Shown here one piece after another: positions 27,827-36,975 of a stretch of 64,000 bases of DNA. The stretch lies in the NCBI GenBank assembly GCA_003818285.1, contig RPRB01000004.1, positions 1 through 64,000 of the forward strand, given 5' to 3'. Numbering within the stretch: the stretch's first letter is position 1; each line of letters starts with the position of its first letter. The notes under the pieces were generated by a model. That model saw only the letters and a program-made list of their open reading frames with translations, was not told the DNA's origin and ran no database searches. The stretch comes from Myxococcaceae bacterium. GTDB taxonomy: Bacteria; Myxococcota; Myxococcia; Myxococcales; Myxococcaceae. A program made the translations under genes and the position numbers.

Positions 27827-27861
27827 GGTCGCCGGTGCGGGCAGGTGGCGGAGGTGCGGGG

Positions 27862-28872
27862 ATGGGTCGAGCTTGGTGCGCGGTGCTGGCCTTGCTCCTC
27901 GGGTGCTCGGGTGAGCCTCAGCCCCGGCCGGGCCCCGGAAAACCGCCGGCGACGGTCCGGGTCGTCCAGGTCCAGCGCTCCAGCCGTCCGGTGATGACCG
28001 AGGTGGTTGGGACTGTCCGCGCGGTCCGCAGTGCCACCATCGCGCCTCTGATCATCGGCACGGTGGCCGAGGTCCGCGTTGGCCTCGGGAGCTCGGTTCG
28101 CGCCGGGGAGATCCTGGTGAGACTCTCGGCCCGCGAGGTCGACGCCCGTCTCGACCAGACGCGTGCGGTGACCGCGCTGGCCAGACGCGAGCGCGAGCGG
28201 GCCACCACCTTGAAGGGCCAGGGGGCCATCTCCAGTTCCCAGTACGACGCGGCCATGTCCCAGTGGAGCCTGGCCGAGGCGAGAGAGGCCGAGGCGAGCA
28301 CGCTGGCAGATCGAATGGTCCTCCGGGCTCCCTTCGCCAGCGTGGTCACCGCCAAGCTCGCCAACGTGGGGGACACCGCCATGCCCGGCCAGGCGCTCCT
28401 GGTCCTGGAGGCTCCGTCGGCCCTCCGCTTCGAGGCGCGCGTTCCCGAAGCCTCCGTCGACTGGCTCAGCGTTGGAGCATCGGTCCCCATCCGCCTCGAC
28501 GGGCTCGACAAGGAGCTGGAGGGCCGGGTCGCGGAGATCCAGCCTGCCGCCGACGACGCCACGCGGACCCGGCTGGTCAAGGTCGATCTCCCGCAGGTCT
28601 CCGGGCTCCGGTCCGGCCGCTTCGGCCGGCTCCTGCTGGCCACGGGGTCCGCTCAGACGGTGGCGGTTCCAGCCGAGGCGGTCACTCGCCATGGCCAGCT
28701 GGAAACGGTGTTCGTGGTGGATTCCGGAACGGCCCGGCTGCGCCTGATCCGCACCGGCCGGGAGCGGGAGCAGTGGGTGGACGTCGTCTCCGGGCTCTCC
28801 GGCGAAGAGAAGGTCGCGCTGCCCGGAGCGGTGGAGCTCGTCGACGGCCAGCGCGTCGAGGAGGCCCGGTGA
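27862..28872 (+). CDS. RND efflux periplasmic adaptor lipoprotein
   Basis: This 336-residue protein is a membrane-fusion (HlyD/AcrA-type) adaptor linking an inner-membrane RND pump to an outer-membrane channel. It has a lipoprotein signal ending in LLLGCSG, a barrel-sandwich half [28 protein letters not shown] is represented by the [15 protein letters not shown] region, then a short coiled-coil hairpin (about residues 90-150), the second lipoyl half ([11 protein letters not shown]) and beta-barrel strands. Its stop overlaps the RND gene start as GTGA. No outer-membrane factor gene is in the window, so the pump must borrow one from elsewhere. Confidence 0.93.
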   Translation: MGRAWCAVLALLLGCSGEPQPRPGPGKPPATVRVVQVQRSSRPVMTEVVGTVRAVRSATIAPLIIGTVAEVRVGLGSSVRAGEILVRLSAREVDARLDQTRAVTALARRERERATTLKGQGAISSSQYDAAMSQWSLAEAREAEASTLADRMVLRAPFASVVTAKLANVGDTAMPGQALLVLEAPSALRFEARVPEASVDWLSVGASVPIRLDGLDKELEGRVAEIQPAADDATRTRLVKVDLPQVSGLRSGRFGRLLLATGSAQTVAVPAEAVTRHGQLETVFVVDSGTARLRLIRTGREREQWVDVVSGLSGEEKVALPGAVELVDGQRVEEAR

Positions 28873-31800
28873 GACGGGCCCGTCGCCAGGGGCTGGCGGG
28901 GGCCATCGCCCACGCCTTCATCGACTCCCGGTTGACGCCGCTCCTGGTCATCGCCTCGGTCCTCCTGGGCCTGCTGGCCATCGTCGGGCTTCCGCGAGAG
29001 GAGGAGCCGCAGATCAAGGTGCCGATGGTGGACCTCCAGGTGGCGATGCCCGGGGCGAGTGCCGCGGAGGTCGAGAGCCGGGTCTCGGCACCGCTCGAGC
29101 GTCTGATGTGGGAGATCCCTGGCGTCGAGTACGTCTACTCGACCAGCCAGCCGGGGCGCTCCCTGGTCGTTGTTCGCTTCCGGGTCGGCGAGGACGTCGA
29201 GCGCTCGCTGGTCAAGCTCAACCAGAAGCTGCAGAACCACTCCGATCGGATCCCCCCTGGTGCCTCTCCGTCCATGGTCAAGGCGCGGTCCATCGACGAC
29301 GTGCCGATCCTCGCGCTCACCTTCCACTCCCGGCTCCACGACCATCTGACCCTGCGCCGGGTCGCGGCGCAGGTCGACGCGGAGATCAAGCACCTCCCCG
29401 AGGTCTCGGAGACCACCCTCATCGGCGGCTACCGGCGTGAGGTCCGGGTCCACCTCGATCCCGCTGCCCTCGCGGCGCGGGGAATGGGGGTCATCGATCC
29501 GCTGCAGGCCCTGGGTCCGACCAATCGCCAGGAGGTGGCCGGTGCGCTGACCACCGGGGATCGCGACGTCATCGTCCAGAGCGGGGCCTTCTTCACCACC
29601 GTCGAGGAGGTGGCGTCAGCCGTGGTGGGTGTCCATGCCGGCAACCCGGTCTACCTGCGCGACGTCGCTGAGGTGAAGGATGGATCCGAGGAGCCCACGC
29701 AGTACGTGCTCTTCGGCGCGGGAGCAGCCGGCAAGGATCTCGGCGCCGAGGAGCCGGCGGTCACGCTCGCCATCGCCAAGCGCCCGGGGAGCAACGCCAT
29801 CGCCGTGGCCCAGGCGGTCCTGGCCCAGACCGACCGGATGAAGGGAACGGCCATTCCCGCCGACGTCGAGGTCTCCGTGACCCGGAACTACGGGGCGTCC
29901 GCGGCGGAGAAGGCGAACGAGCTCCTGCTCCACATGGCCATCGCCGTGGCGGCGGTCTCGCTCCTGGTCCTGTTCATGCTCGGCTGGCGCGAGTCGGCGG
30001 TGGTGGCGGTCGCCATCCCCGCCACGCTCTCGCTGACCCTGGTGGTCTTCCATCTCCTCGGCTACACCCTCAACCGGATCACGCTCTTCGCGCTCATCTT
30101 TTCCATCGGCATCCTGGTGGACGATGCGATCGTGGTGGTGGAGAACATCGTCCGCCATCGCGACCTCGAGCGCGGCGAGCGCAGCTCGCTGCGGGAGATC
30201 GCGGTCCGCGCGGTGGCCGAGGTGGGGAATCCGACCGTCCTGGCGACGCTGACGGTGATCGCCGCCATCGTGCCCATGGGCTTCGTGGGCGGCCTGATGG
30301 GCCCCTACATGCGGCCCATCCCCATCGGCGCCACCGCGGCAATGGTCTTCTCGCTCCTGATCGCCTTCGCGGTGACGCCCTGGGCGGCGGCCCGCCTGCT
30401 CCTCTTGCGCGTCGCGGAGGGGGAACACCGGGATGCCCGCTCCGACCGGGCCACCCGGCTCTACCGCTGGCTGATGTCCCGGCTCGTCGGTCGTTCGACC
30501 TGGCGCTGGTCGTTCCTGGTCCTGATCGCTCTGCTCCTGCTGGGAGCGATGGCGTTCGTCCCCGCCGGTTGGATGCGGGTGAAGATGCTCCCCCACGACA
30601 ACAAGAGCGAGCTGGAGATCGTCCTCAACATGCCCGAGGAGAGCTCGCTGGAGCGTACGGCTCAGGCGGCGAGGGAGATCGCCGCCGCGATCCGCCAGGA
30701 GAAGGAAGTCACCGACTACCAGGTCTACGTCGGGACGGCGGCCCCCTACAGCTTCAACGGCCTGGTCCGGCACTACTACCTGCGCCAGGGCTCGAGCGTC
30801 GCCGAGATCCAGGTGAATCTCCTTCCCAAGCACCAGCGCTCGGCGCAGAGCCACCCGATCGCCCTCCGCATCCGACCTGCGGTCGCCGCCGTCGCCGCCC
30901 GGTACGGGGCCCGGGTGGCCGTGGCCGAGATCCCACCTGGTCCGCCGGTGCTCCAGGCCCTGGTGGCGGAGGTGTACGGACCCGACGGCGCAGCGCGCCA
31001 GCGCCTGGCGGAAAGCGTGCGGGGCATCTTCGCCTCGACGCCGGGCGTGGTGGACGTCGACTGGTACGTCGAATCACCGCACCCCAAGGAGCTCCTGGTG
31101 GTGGACAAGGAGAAGGCGGCGCTCCACGGGATCACCGCCGACGTCATCGCCCGGACCCTCCGCGTGGCGGTGGGCGGCGAGTCGGTCGGTCTGCTGCATC
31201 TCCCGCACGAGCAGGAGGACGTGGAGATCGTCCTCGACGTGCCACGGACGCAGCGTTCGAACATCAGCGAGCTGCTGGCGATCCGGCTTCTCGACGGGCG
31301 CGGGCAAGCCATGGTGCCGCTCGGCGAGCTGGTGCGCGCCCAGAGCACGATCGAGGACCGGAGCATCTACCACAAGAATCTCCTGCCGCTGGTCTACGTC
31401 ACCGGTGACGTCGCCGGAGGCGCGGAGAGCCCGGCCTATTCCATCCTCCAGATGAACAAGGCCGTCGCCGCGCTGCCTGGACCGGTGGTGGTCTACAACT
31501 CGGTCCAACCGGCCAGCGACGCGCGGCCGGCGATCAAGTGGGATGGGGAGTGGCAGATCACGCTCGAGGTGTTCCGGGACCTGGGAGCCGCCTTCGGCAT
31601 CGTCCTGATCCTCATCTACGGCCTGCTGGTGGGCTGGTTCCGTTCCCTGCTCACACCGCTCGTGGTCATGGCGGCGATTCCCTTCTCGCTGGTGGGAATC
31701 CTCCCGGCGCACGCGGCGCTGGGGGCCTTCTTCACCGCCACCTCGATGATCGGCTTCATGGCCGGGGCGGGCATCGTGGTGCGAAACTCGATCATCCTGG

Positions 31801-32114
31801 TCGACTTCGCCGAGGCCCGGATCCGGCAGGGGATGCCGGTGGCGGACGCGGTGGTGGAAGCCGGAGCGGTGCGCTTCCGGCCCATGCTCCTCACCGCGAT
31901 GGCCGTGGCGGTGGGCGCGGCGGTGATCCTCTTCGATCCCATCTTCCAGGGGCTGGCGATCGCCCTTGCCGCGGGGGAGGTGGCCTCCCTGCTGATCAGC
32001 CGGATGGCGGTTCCGGTGCTCTACGCCATGGCCTACGGCGGGCAGGAGCGGGGCTCGGCCGGCGGCGAGCCGGTTCTCGTTGAAGGAGCAGCGTGGGCCG
32101 CCCCGAACCGATGA
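28869..32114 (+). CDS. RND-family efflux transporter
   Basis: This 1081-residue protein is an AcrB-like proton-driven pump. The N-terminal helix [23 protein letters not shown], the conserved periplasmic [12 protein letters not shown] segment and the twelve-helix layout fit the family. D418 and D419 in [12 protein letters not shown] are the proton-relay aspartates. The second half repeats the pattern ([22 protein letters not shown], APLGGIVVxN-type). The sequence resembles the 1080-residue heavy-metal/multidrug-neutral group found in many proteobacteria; substrate is unknown. The GTG start couples it to the adaptor gene. Confidence 0.94.
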   Translation: MRRARRQGLAGAIAHAFIDSRLTPLLVIASVLLGLLAIVGLPREEEPQIKVPMVDLQVAMPGASAAEVESRVSAPLERLMWEIPGVEYVYSTSQPGRSLVVVRFRVGEDVERSLVKLNQKLQNHSDRIPPGASPSMVKARSIDDVPILALTFHSRLHDHLTLRRVAAQVDAEIKHLPEVSETTLIGGYRREVRVHLDPAALAARGMGVIDPLQALGPTNRQEVAGALTTGDRDVIVQSGAFFTTVEEVASAVVGVHAGNPVYLRDVAEVKDGSEEPTQYVLFGAGAAGKDLGAEEPAVTLAIAKRPGSNAIAVAQAVLAQTDRMKGTAIPADVEVSVTRNYGASAAEKANELLLHMAIAVAAVSLLVLFMLGWRESAVVAVAIPATLSLTLVVFHLLGYTLNRITLFALIFSIGILVDDAIVVVENIVRHRDLERGERSSLREIAVRAVAEVGNPTVLATLTVIAAIVPMGFVGGLMGPYMRPIPIGATAAMVFSLLIAFAVTPWAAARLLLLRVAEGEHRDARSDRATRLYRWLMSRLVGRSTWRWSFLVLIALLLLGAMAFVPAGWMRVKMLPHDNKSELEIVLNMPEESSLERTAQAAREIAAAIRQEKEVTDYQVYVGTAAPYSFNGLVRHYYLRQGSSVAEIQVNLLPKHQRSAQSHPIALRIRPAVAAVAARYGARVAVAEIPPGPPVLQALVAEVYGPDGAARQRLAESVRGIFASTPGVVDVDWYVESPHPKELLVVDKEKAALHGITADVIARTLRVAVGGESVGLLHLPHEQEDVEIVLDVPRTQRSNISELLAIRLLDGRGQAMVPLGELVRAQSTIEDRSIYHKNLLPLVYVTGDVAGGAESPAYSILQMNKAVAALPGPVVVYNSVQPASDARPAIKWDGEWQITLEVFRDLGAAFGIVLILIYGLLVGWFRSLLTPLVVMAAIPFSLVGILPAHAALGAFFTATSMIGFMAGAGIVVRNSIILVDFAEARIRQGMPVADAVVEAGAVRFRPMLLTAMAVAVGAAVILFDPIFQGLAIALAAGEVASLLISRMAVPVLYAMAYGGQERGSAGGEPVLVEGAAWAAPNR

Positions 32115-32221
32115 CATCGACCCGCCCGCTGACCGAGCCCGGCGCCCCTTCGCCGCTCAGAGTCGGCGCACGGTGCTCCGGACCCTGGTCTGGCCGGCGC
32201 GGGCGTGGCACCCGGCGTGGG

Positions 32222-32710
32222 CTACTTCGCCGCGAGGGCCCGCTCTGCGAGTTGCTGTAGCTGCGCGTCGCTGATCTTGTACTGGACCTTCCCGTTCACG
32301 ACCTTGTCATAGGTGAGCGGGAACAGGACGACGGTGGTCTCGCCCTTTCGTGCGACGAGGTAGCGCATCCGTCCGGTGTCGTCCTTCATCAGCACCGCCT
32401 CGTCGCCCAGGCCCGGGACCGGCGAGTGCTGCGGGTAGATGTCCTTGGGGACGGATCCGACCGCCGTCCGGTAGGCGCCCGTGCCCCGGTGCCGATCGAC
32501 TCCCAGGAAGGCGTGTCCGTCCGGGGTCCGGAAGTTGGCACAGCCGCCCGCGCCGGGCGAATCACCTTTGGCGAGCGGCTGGACCTCCTGACCGGTGACG
32601 GCCTTCACGTCCGTGGGCGTGAGCACGTTGCAGGGTGGCTCGGCAGCCCGGGCCTCGGCCACGGTGAGGAAGACCACGCCAGCAGCAAGAAGGGCTGAAC
32701 GCATCGGCAT
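32222..32710 (-). CDS. Secreted protein, DUF3558-like
   Basis: The 162-residue product has a clear signal peptide (ALLAAGVVFLTVAEARA then Ala-Glu). The mature part begins PCNVLTPTDVKAVTGQEV, a pattern reminiscent of DUF3558-type lipoproteins where an early Cys and a later one (GGCANF) may form a disulfide. The rest is a small alpha/beta domain with no catalytic motif. It stands alone, convergent with the RND gene and separated by 115 bases from exbD on the same strand. Function is unknown. Confidence 0.7.
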   Translation of the reverse strand: MPMRSALLAAGVVFLTVAEARAAEPPCNVLTPTDVKAVTGQEVQPLAKGDSPGAGGCANFRTPDGHAFLGVDRHRGTGAYRTAVGSVPKDIYPQHSPVPGLGDEAVLMKDDTGRMRYLVARKGETTVVLFPLTYDKVVNGKVQYKISDAQLQQLAERALAAK

Positions 32711-32825
32711 CGCTCCTTCCCTCGTCGAAGAGAGCGGGACTCAGCCACCAAGACAAGCGGCGACGGAGCAGGACCGACCACCACCCGGCAATTGGCCCCG
32801 TGCTGGATCAGTTCATCCGGCGCGG

Positions 32826-33290
32826 CTACTTCGTCGCGCCCGGCGCCTCGCGCACCCCGATGGCGAGCTGACCGAGGCCGGCGCCCTTCGCCGTCTCCAT
32901 CACCTCGACCACCCGGCCGTGGGGGACACCCTCGTCGGCCTGGATGACCACCAGCGTGTTGGGATTCTTCTTCCGCGCCTCGTCGAGGGCCGTCTTGAGC
33001 TCGTCGGTGCTGATCACGTTCCCCGAGAGCACGATGCGGCCGTCCTGAAGGACCGCGACCGAGAGGTCGGTCGAGGCGGGCATCACGTCGGCCGCGCTCC
33101 CCTTGGGGAGATTGACCTTCAGCCCCGCCTTCGCCGCGCCCGCGCCCTGGTTCACGATGACCGAGCTGGTCACCATGAAGATGATGAGCAGCACCAGGAA
33201 GATGTCGGTCAACGGAGTGATGTTGATCTCCGAGAAGACCGCCTCGTCCCCCTCGTCTTCCTGCGTCCCCGGGACGTGTCCGATCGCCAT
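32826..33290 (-). CDS. exbD: ExbD/TolR-family proton-channel subunit
   Basis: This 154-residue protein forms, with the ExbB-type protein upstream, an inner-membrane proton channel that powers an envelope process. FSEINITPLTDIFLVLLIIFM contains the single membrane helix and the essential aspartate, D29. The periplasmic domain carries VVIQADEGVPHGRVVEVMETAK, typical of ExbD/TolR. It begins 12 bases after the exbB stop. No TonB gene is adjacent, but a TonB-like gene lies at about 52-53 kb; the partner may also be a motility or TolA-like protein. Confidence 0.92.
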   Translation of the reverse strand: MAIGHVPGTQEDEGDEAVFSEINITPLTDIFLVLLIIFMVTSSVIVNQGAGAAKAGLKVNLPKGSAADVMPASTDLSVAVLQDGRIVLSGNVISTDELKTALDEARKKNPNTLVVIQADEGVPHGRVVEVMETAKGAGLGQLAIGVREAPGATK

Positions 33291-33302
33291 CGCTCGCCCG
33301 GC

Positions 33303-34025
33303 CTAGCTCGCCCCGGCCGTGGTCACGGCGGGGAGCGGGGTGGGGGGCATCGACGCCTGCGCGGGCTCGGGATGAGCCGGGCCGCTCGGGCGTTCACGGA
33401 GCAGCTCCATGAACTCCTCGATCTGCAGCCGCATCTCCACGTTCAGCCGCGCGATGCGGGACTGGAAGTAGTTGAAGAGGATGACCGCCTCGACGGCCAC
33501 TAGGATGCCCGCCGCGGTCGCCACCAGCGCCTCGGAGATGCCGGTCATCACCGCCGCGGTCCCGCCCGTTCCGCCGGCTTCCACGTCGAGACCCAGCTCG
33601 CGGAAGCTCCGCATGATGCCGGCCACGGTGCCGAACAGGCCGACGAACGGCGTGGTCGCCCCGATGGTGCCGAGGATCCAGAGGTTCTTCTTCATCCGGA
33701 GAACGAGCTGCGCGCGCTCACGCTCCACCGCGGCCTCGACCCCGGGAGTCACCGTCCGTGACCGCTCCAGCCGCTCGAAGGCCACCCGGTACACGTCCGC
33801 CAGCAGGGTGTCGGACCGATCCACCGTGCCCTTCGCCGCCGAGATGTCCCCCCGCAGCAGGTGCCGGCCCACCGCATCGGTGAGGGCCCGGGAGTTGGCG
33901 GAGATGTTCCAGAGGGCGATCCACCGCTCCACGGCCACGCCGATCGCGAGCACCGAGGCGGCCAGGATGACCGCCAGCGTGGCGCCACCGAGGCGCAGGT
34001 AGTGGGACAGCTCTTCGAAGGTCAT
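33303..34025 (-). CDS. exbB: ExbB/TolQ/MotA-family proton-channel subunit
   Basis: The 240-residue protein has three membrane helices. ATTPFVGLFGTVAGIMRSF is the conserved GLFGTVxGI segment and GISEALVATAAG includes the essential glutamate. At the end of the last helix the usual VAIPA is VAVEA, so a normally invariant proline is replaced by glutamate. This may mark a subfamily or a changed channel. The ATG at 34025 begins at the conserved N-terminus. It is transcribed with exbD and is divergent from the lipoprotein gene across a 51-base gap. Confidence 0.9.
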   Translation of the reverse strand: MTFEELSHYLRLGGATLAVILAASVLAIGVAVERWIALWNISANSRALTDAVGRHLLRGDISAAKGTVDRSDTLLADVYRVAFERLERSRTVTPGVEAAVERERAQLVLRMKKNLWILGTIGATTPFVGLFGTVAGIMRSFRELGLDVEAGGTGGTAAVMTGISEALVATAAGILVAVEAVILFNYFQSRIARLNVEMRLQIEEFMELLRERPSGPAHPEPAQASMPPTPLPAVTTAGAS

Positions 34026-34076
34026 TCCGCCCTCAAATCCTTGAGTCTTACCGAGGTTACGTGCTTTTCGCTGCCC

Positions 34077-34838
34077 ATGAACAGGCGTCCCTGGCCGTTG
34101 TTCCTGCTCCTGCTCGCTGGCTGTCCTCCCAGGGTTGACGTGCGCAGCGCCCCTCCCCCGGACGCCACCGCGTTGCTCGCCGAGGTGGACGCCACGGATG
34201 CCCGGGTCGCCGCGCTGCAGAGCCAGGCGAAGGCTCATCTAGACGCCCGGAGCAAGAAGGGCAACGTGCAGATGTTCGTCGCGGTCGCCGCCCCGGCCTC
34301 GGTGCACCTCGAGGTGCTCGACTTCTTCGGCAAGCCGAGCGGAATCCTCATCTCCGACGGCCGCCGCTTCGTGATGCTCGCCTCCGACACCGGGACCTGG
34401 CTCCGCGGCGCCGCGACCGCCGAGAACGTCGCCCGCGTGCTTCCCGTCTCCCTCCCACCCGAGGAGCTGGTGGCGATGCTCCTCGGCCGGGCTCCACGCC
34501 TGGCCGACCCCGCGCCGACGCTCCTCGTCGACTCCGCGGAGAACGTGTTCCGGGTCACGTTGCGCGCCGGCGGCCGGACGCAGGAGCTGTGGGTCGACCC
34601 GACCCACAAGCGAGCCGTGCGCAGCCAGGTCGACGGGCCCGGGGGCTACACCCTTTCGTTTGCCGACTTCGAGGACGTCCGGGGCACGCCGTTCCCCCGC
34701 GCCATCACCTTCGCCGGGAACGGCCGCGTGGCCTTCCAGTACACCGACCTCCGGCTCGGCGAGCAGCCGGACGCGGCGCTCTTCACGCCCGAGGCGCCGC
34801 CGGGTGTGTCCGTGGAGCAGATCTCCTCCCTCCCATGA
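34077..34838 (+). CDS. LolB/DUF4292-like lipoprotein
   Basis: The 253-residue product starts with a lipoprotein signal, FLLLLAGCPP. The mature part has the beta-rich half-barrel pattern of LolA/LolB and DUF4292 proteins: VHLEVLDFFGKPSGILISDG, then ELWVDPTHKRAVRSQV. LolB receives lipoproteins and inserts them into the outer membrane. Sequence similarity here is of fold type only, so a specific lipoprotein-acceptor role is inference. It shares a 51-base divergent control region with exbB-exbD, hinting at common use in the envelope. Confidence 0.75.
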   Translation: MNRRPWPLFLLLLAGCPPRVDVRSAPPPDATALLAEVDATDARVAALQSQAKAHLDARSKKGNVQMFVAVAAPASVHLEVLDFFGKPSGILISDGRRFVMLASDTGTWLRGAATAENVARVLPVSLPPEELVAMLLGRAPRLADPAPTLLVDSAENVFRVTLRAGGRTQELWVDPTHKRAVRSQVDGPGGYTLSFADFEDVRGTPFPRAITFAGNGRVAFQYTDLRLGEQPDAALFTPEAPPGVSVEQISSLP

Positions 34839-34976
34839 CAGCCGAGCAGCCGGGCTGTCAGACTTCCCTCGAGCCGTAGATCCATCCGCCCGGCCCCGCG
34901 TTTGTAGGGGCATGGACGGAGCACCGGCGGAGGCCGCATCGACTCGCCCCAAGACACGACCCCCGACGAGGTCCTG

Positions 34977-35522
34977 ATGCGGAGGTTCCAGCGGGGTGAT
35001 GCCCGGGCGTTCCCGGAGCTGGTGCGGCGGCACCGGGCGGCGGTGTTCGCCTTCGTCCTGCGGTGGACGCAGGACCGGGCGCGAGCGGAGGACATCCTTC
35101 AAGAAACGTGGCTCAAGGTGGTGCGCGCCTCGACCGACTGGAGTCCCCGTGCGCGCTTCACGACCTGGCTGTACACCATCGCGAGGAATGCCTGCGTGGA
35201 TGGAGCACGACGAGAGCGGGCCCGCGCCGCGGAGCCGCTGGAGGCCGAGCAGGTGTCGACCGAGTCCCACGACCCGGAGCGCGCCGCTGCGGCGTCCGAG
35301 CTCCGCCCGGTGCTCGAGGCCGCCATCGCCGCGCTCCCCGACGCGCAGCGCGAGGTGTTCCTCCTTCGCGAGATGGCCGGAATCCCCTTCCACGAGATCG
35401 CCCGCATGACCGGCGCCCCCGAGCCGACGGTGAAGAGCCGGATGCGCTACGCGCTGGAGGCGCTGCGGACCCGGCTGACGGAGGCGGGCATCGACGCGCC
35501 CGCCGGAGGGCAGGTGGCATGA
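34977..35522 (+). CDS. ECF-type RNA polymerase sigma factor
   Basis: The 181-residue protein has sigma region 2 (DILQETWLKVVRAS and FTTWLYTIARNACVD, for -10 recognition and melting) and region 4 (LPDAQREVFLLREMAGIPFHEIA, a helix-turn-helix for the -35). The linker is short, as in ECF sigmas. The ATG at 34977 follows GAGG at 34968-34971, and an in-frame stop lies further upstream at 34905. Its stop overlaps the downstream anti-sigma gene as ATGA, the standard pairing that keeps the two proteins balanced. Confidence 0.95.
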   Translation: MRRFQRGDARAFPELVRRHRAAVFAFVLRWTQDRARAEDILQETWLKVVRASTDWSPRARFTTWLYTIARNACVDGARRERARAAEPLEAEQVSTESHDPERAAAASELRPVLEAAIAALPDAQREVFLLREMAGIPFHEIARMTGAPEPTVKSRMRYALEALRTRLTEAGIDAPAGGQVA

Positions 35523-36817
35523 GGCCTCCGGTGCCCACCCATCCCGAGGACGACCGGCTGCTCGAGCTGGCCTATGGCGAGGTGCCGGCGTCGGAAGCCC
35601 GCGCGCTCAGGCAGCACGTCGACGGGTGCGCCCGGTGCCGGAAGGTGCTCGACGGCATCTCCGAGGTCCGCACCGCCTTCCGGTCCATCCCGGAGGAGCC
35701 GGCGCCGGAGAAGGGCCTGGAGTCGCTCCTGGCATACGGCGAGCAGGCCGCGGCCCGCGCCCGGTCCCGCCGCGGCGGACTCCGCATCCTGGCACTGCTC
35801 TCGGCGGCGACCGCGTTCGCGGTGGTGTGGCTGATGCTCCCCGGGTCTTCGCGGCGCTCCGACACCCTCGTGCAAGCGCCGGCGACGAAGCCTCCCGACG
35901 TCCTGGCGCAGGCCGAGGTGCCACGCGAGCCGGTGCAGGGCGCGCCCGCCCGCGACGAGGCGGACCGGGTCAAGGACGCGAAGGAGAACGAGGCGAAGAC
36001 GCTCCGGCGTCTGGCCAGTCCGAAGTTCGAGCCGACGTCCCGGGCCGAGCAGGCCAAGGAGGAGCAGCCCTCGCCGGGTCGCCAGGCCGGCGCGGACCAG
36101 CTCTCGAAGCAGAAGGGAGTGGAGAAGCTCGACGCGCCGAGGGAGCAGCCCAAGCTGGCCGAGGCCCCGGCACCGTCCCCCTCTGACCACGAGGCCGGTG
36201 CTCGATCGGCACCCGGCGAGCTGGCCGGTGCCCTCGGGAGCGCCGGCGGGAAGGCGGCTGTCGCGGGCTCGTCCCCCGTGGGCGGCACCGGTGCGATGAC
36301 GGCGGAGTCGACGGCGGGAGCAGCGAAGAAGCGCTCGGCCACGGAGCGCGCGGACGAGGGCACCGCGAACCGCCCCTCCTCGGCTCCGTCGAGCCCGCCC
36401 GCGGCGGTCGCGGCCAGGCCTCCGGTCGCTGCCGCTGCCCGGCCGGAGAACGCGGCGACCGAGGACAAGGCCGCTGCAGCCGCGGACGCGGTCTCGGCCC
36501 CGGCGGCCAGCCCGCCCGCGAAGAGCGCGTCGAAGCCGGTCCCTCCGATGCAGTCCATGCGCATGGGCGCAGGCTCACCCGAGAAGCAGGCCCGGCTGGC
36601 GGAGATTCGCCGGCAGCTGGAGACCGCCCGGGGCGACCAGCGCAAGGCGCTGCTCATGGAGAAGTGCGAGATCGAGGCCTCGCTCGAGCTGGGGCCGGAT
36701 GCCGTGCTCACCTGCTCGATGGTGAGCCGCGAGTTCCCGGGCACCGCGGAAGCGAAGCGGGCCTCCGAGCTCGCCCGCGGCTTCTCCGTCCAGCTGCCGA
36801 CCGGGTCGGAGCGCTGA
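35519..36817 (+). CDS. Zinc-finger anti-sigma factor with long low-complexity extracytoplasmic region
   Basis: The 432-residue protein starts with a zf-HC2-type anti-sigma domain, RQHVDGCARC (HxxxCxxC), which would bind the preceding sigma. A single membrane helix (LRILALLSAATAFAVVWLML, about residues 85-105) follows. The remaining 325 residues are mostly Ala/Pro/Ser/Lys/Glu-rich and probably disordered, ending in a more ordered segment (about 355-432) with the EIRRQLETARGDQRKALLME helix and ALTCSMVSREFPGT-like TPR-like sequence. The length is several times that of a minimal anti-sigma, suggesting that the outside part senses the envelope or peptidoglycan directly. Confidence 0.87.
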   Translation: MRPPVPTHPEDDRLLELAYGEVPASEARALRQHVDGCARCRKVLDGISEVRTAFRSIPEEPAPEKGLESLLAYGEQAAARARSRRGGLRILALLSAATAFAVVWLMLPGSSRRSDTLVQAPATKPPDVLAQAEVPREPVQGAPARDEADRVKDAKENEAKTLRRLASPKFEPTSRAEQAKEEQPSPGRQAGADQLSKQKGVEKLDAPREQPKLAEAPAPSPSDHEAGARSAPGELAGALGSAGGKAAVAGSSPVGGTGAMTAESTAGAAKKRSATERADEGTANRPSSAPSSPPAAVAARPPVAAAARPENAATEDKAAAAADAVSAPAASPPAKSASKPVPPMQSMRMGAGSPEKQARLAEIRRQLETARGDQRKALLMEKCEIEASLELGPDAVLTCSMVSREFPGTAEAKRASELARGFSVQLPTGSER

Positions 36818-36975
36818 CCGCCGGCCCGGCTCGCGGCGCGCAACCGCGTGCTTCCCGGGCCTGACCCTGGTACGGAGGACCCAGCTCCGGTCGGCGGCGC
36901 GCCAGTGCCCTGGAGATGGGGCAGCGGCGCGCGTCAGTCCCACGGCATACTCCAGCAGCTGGAGCTGCCCGTCCC

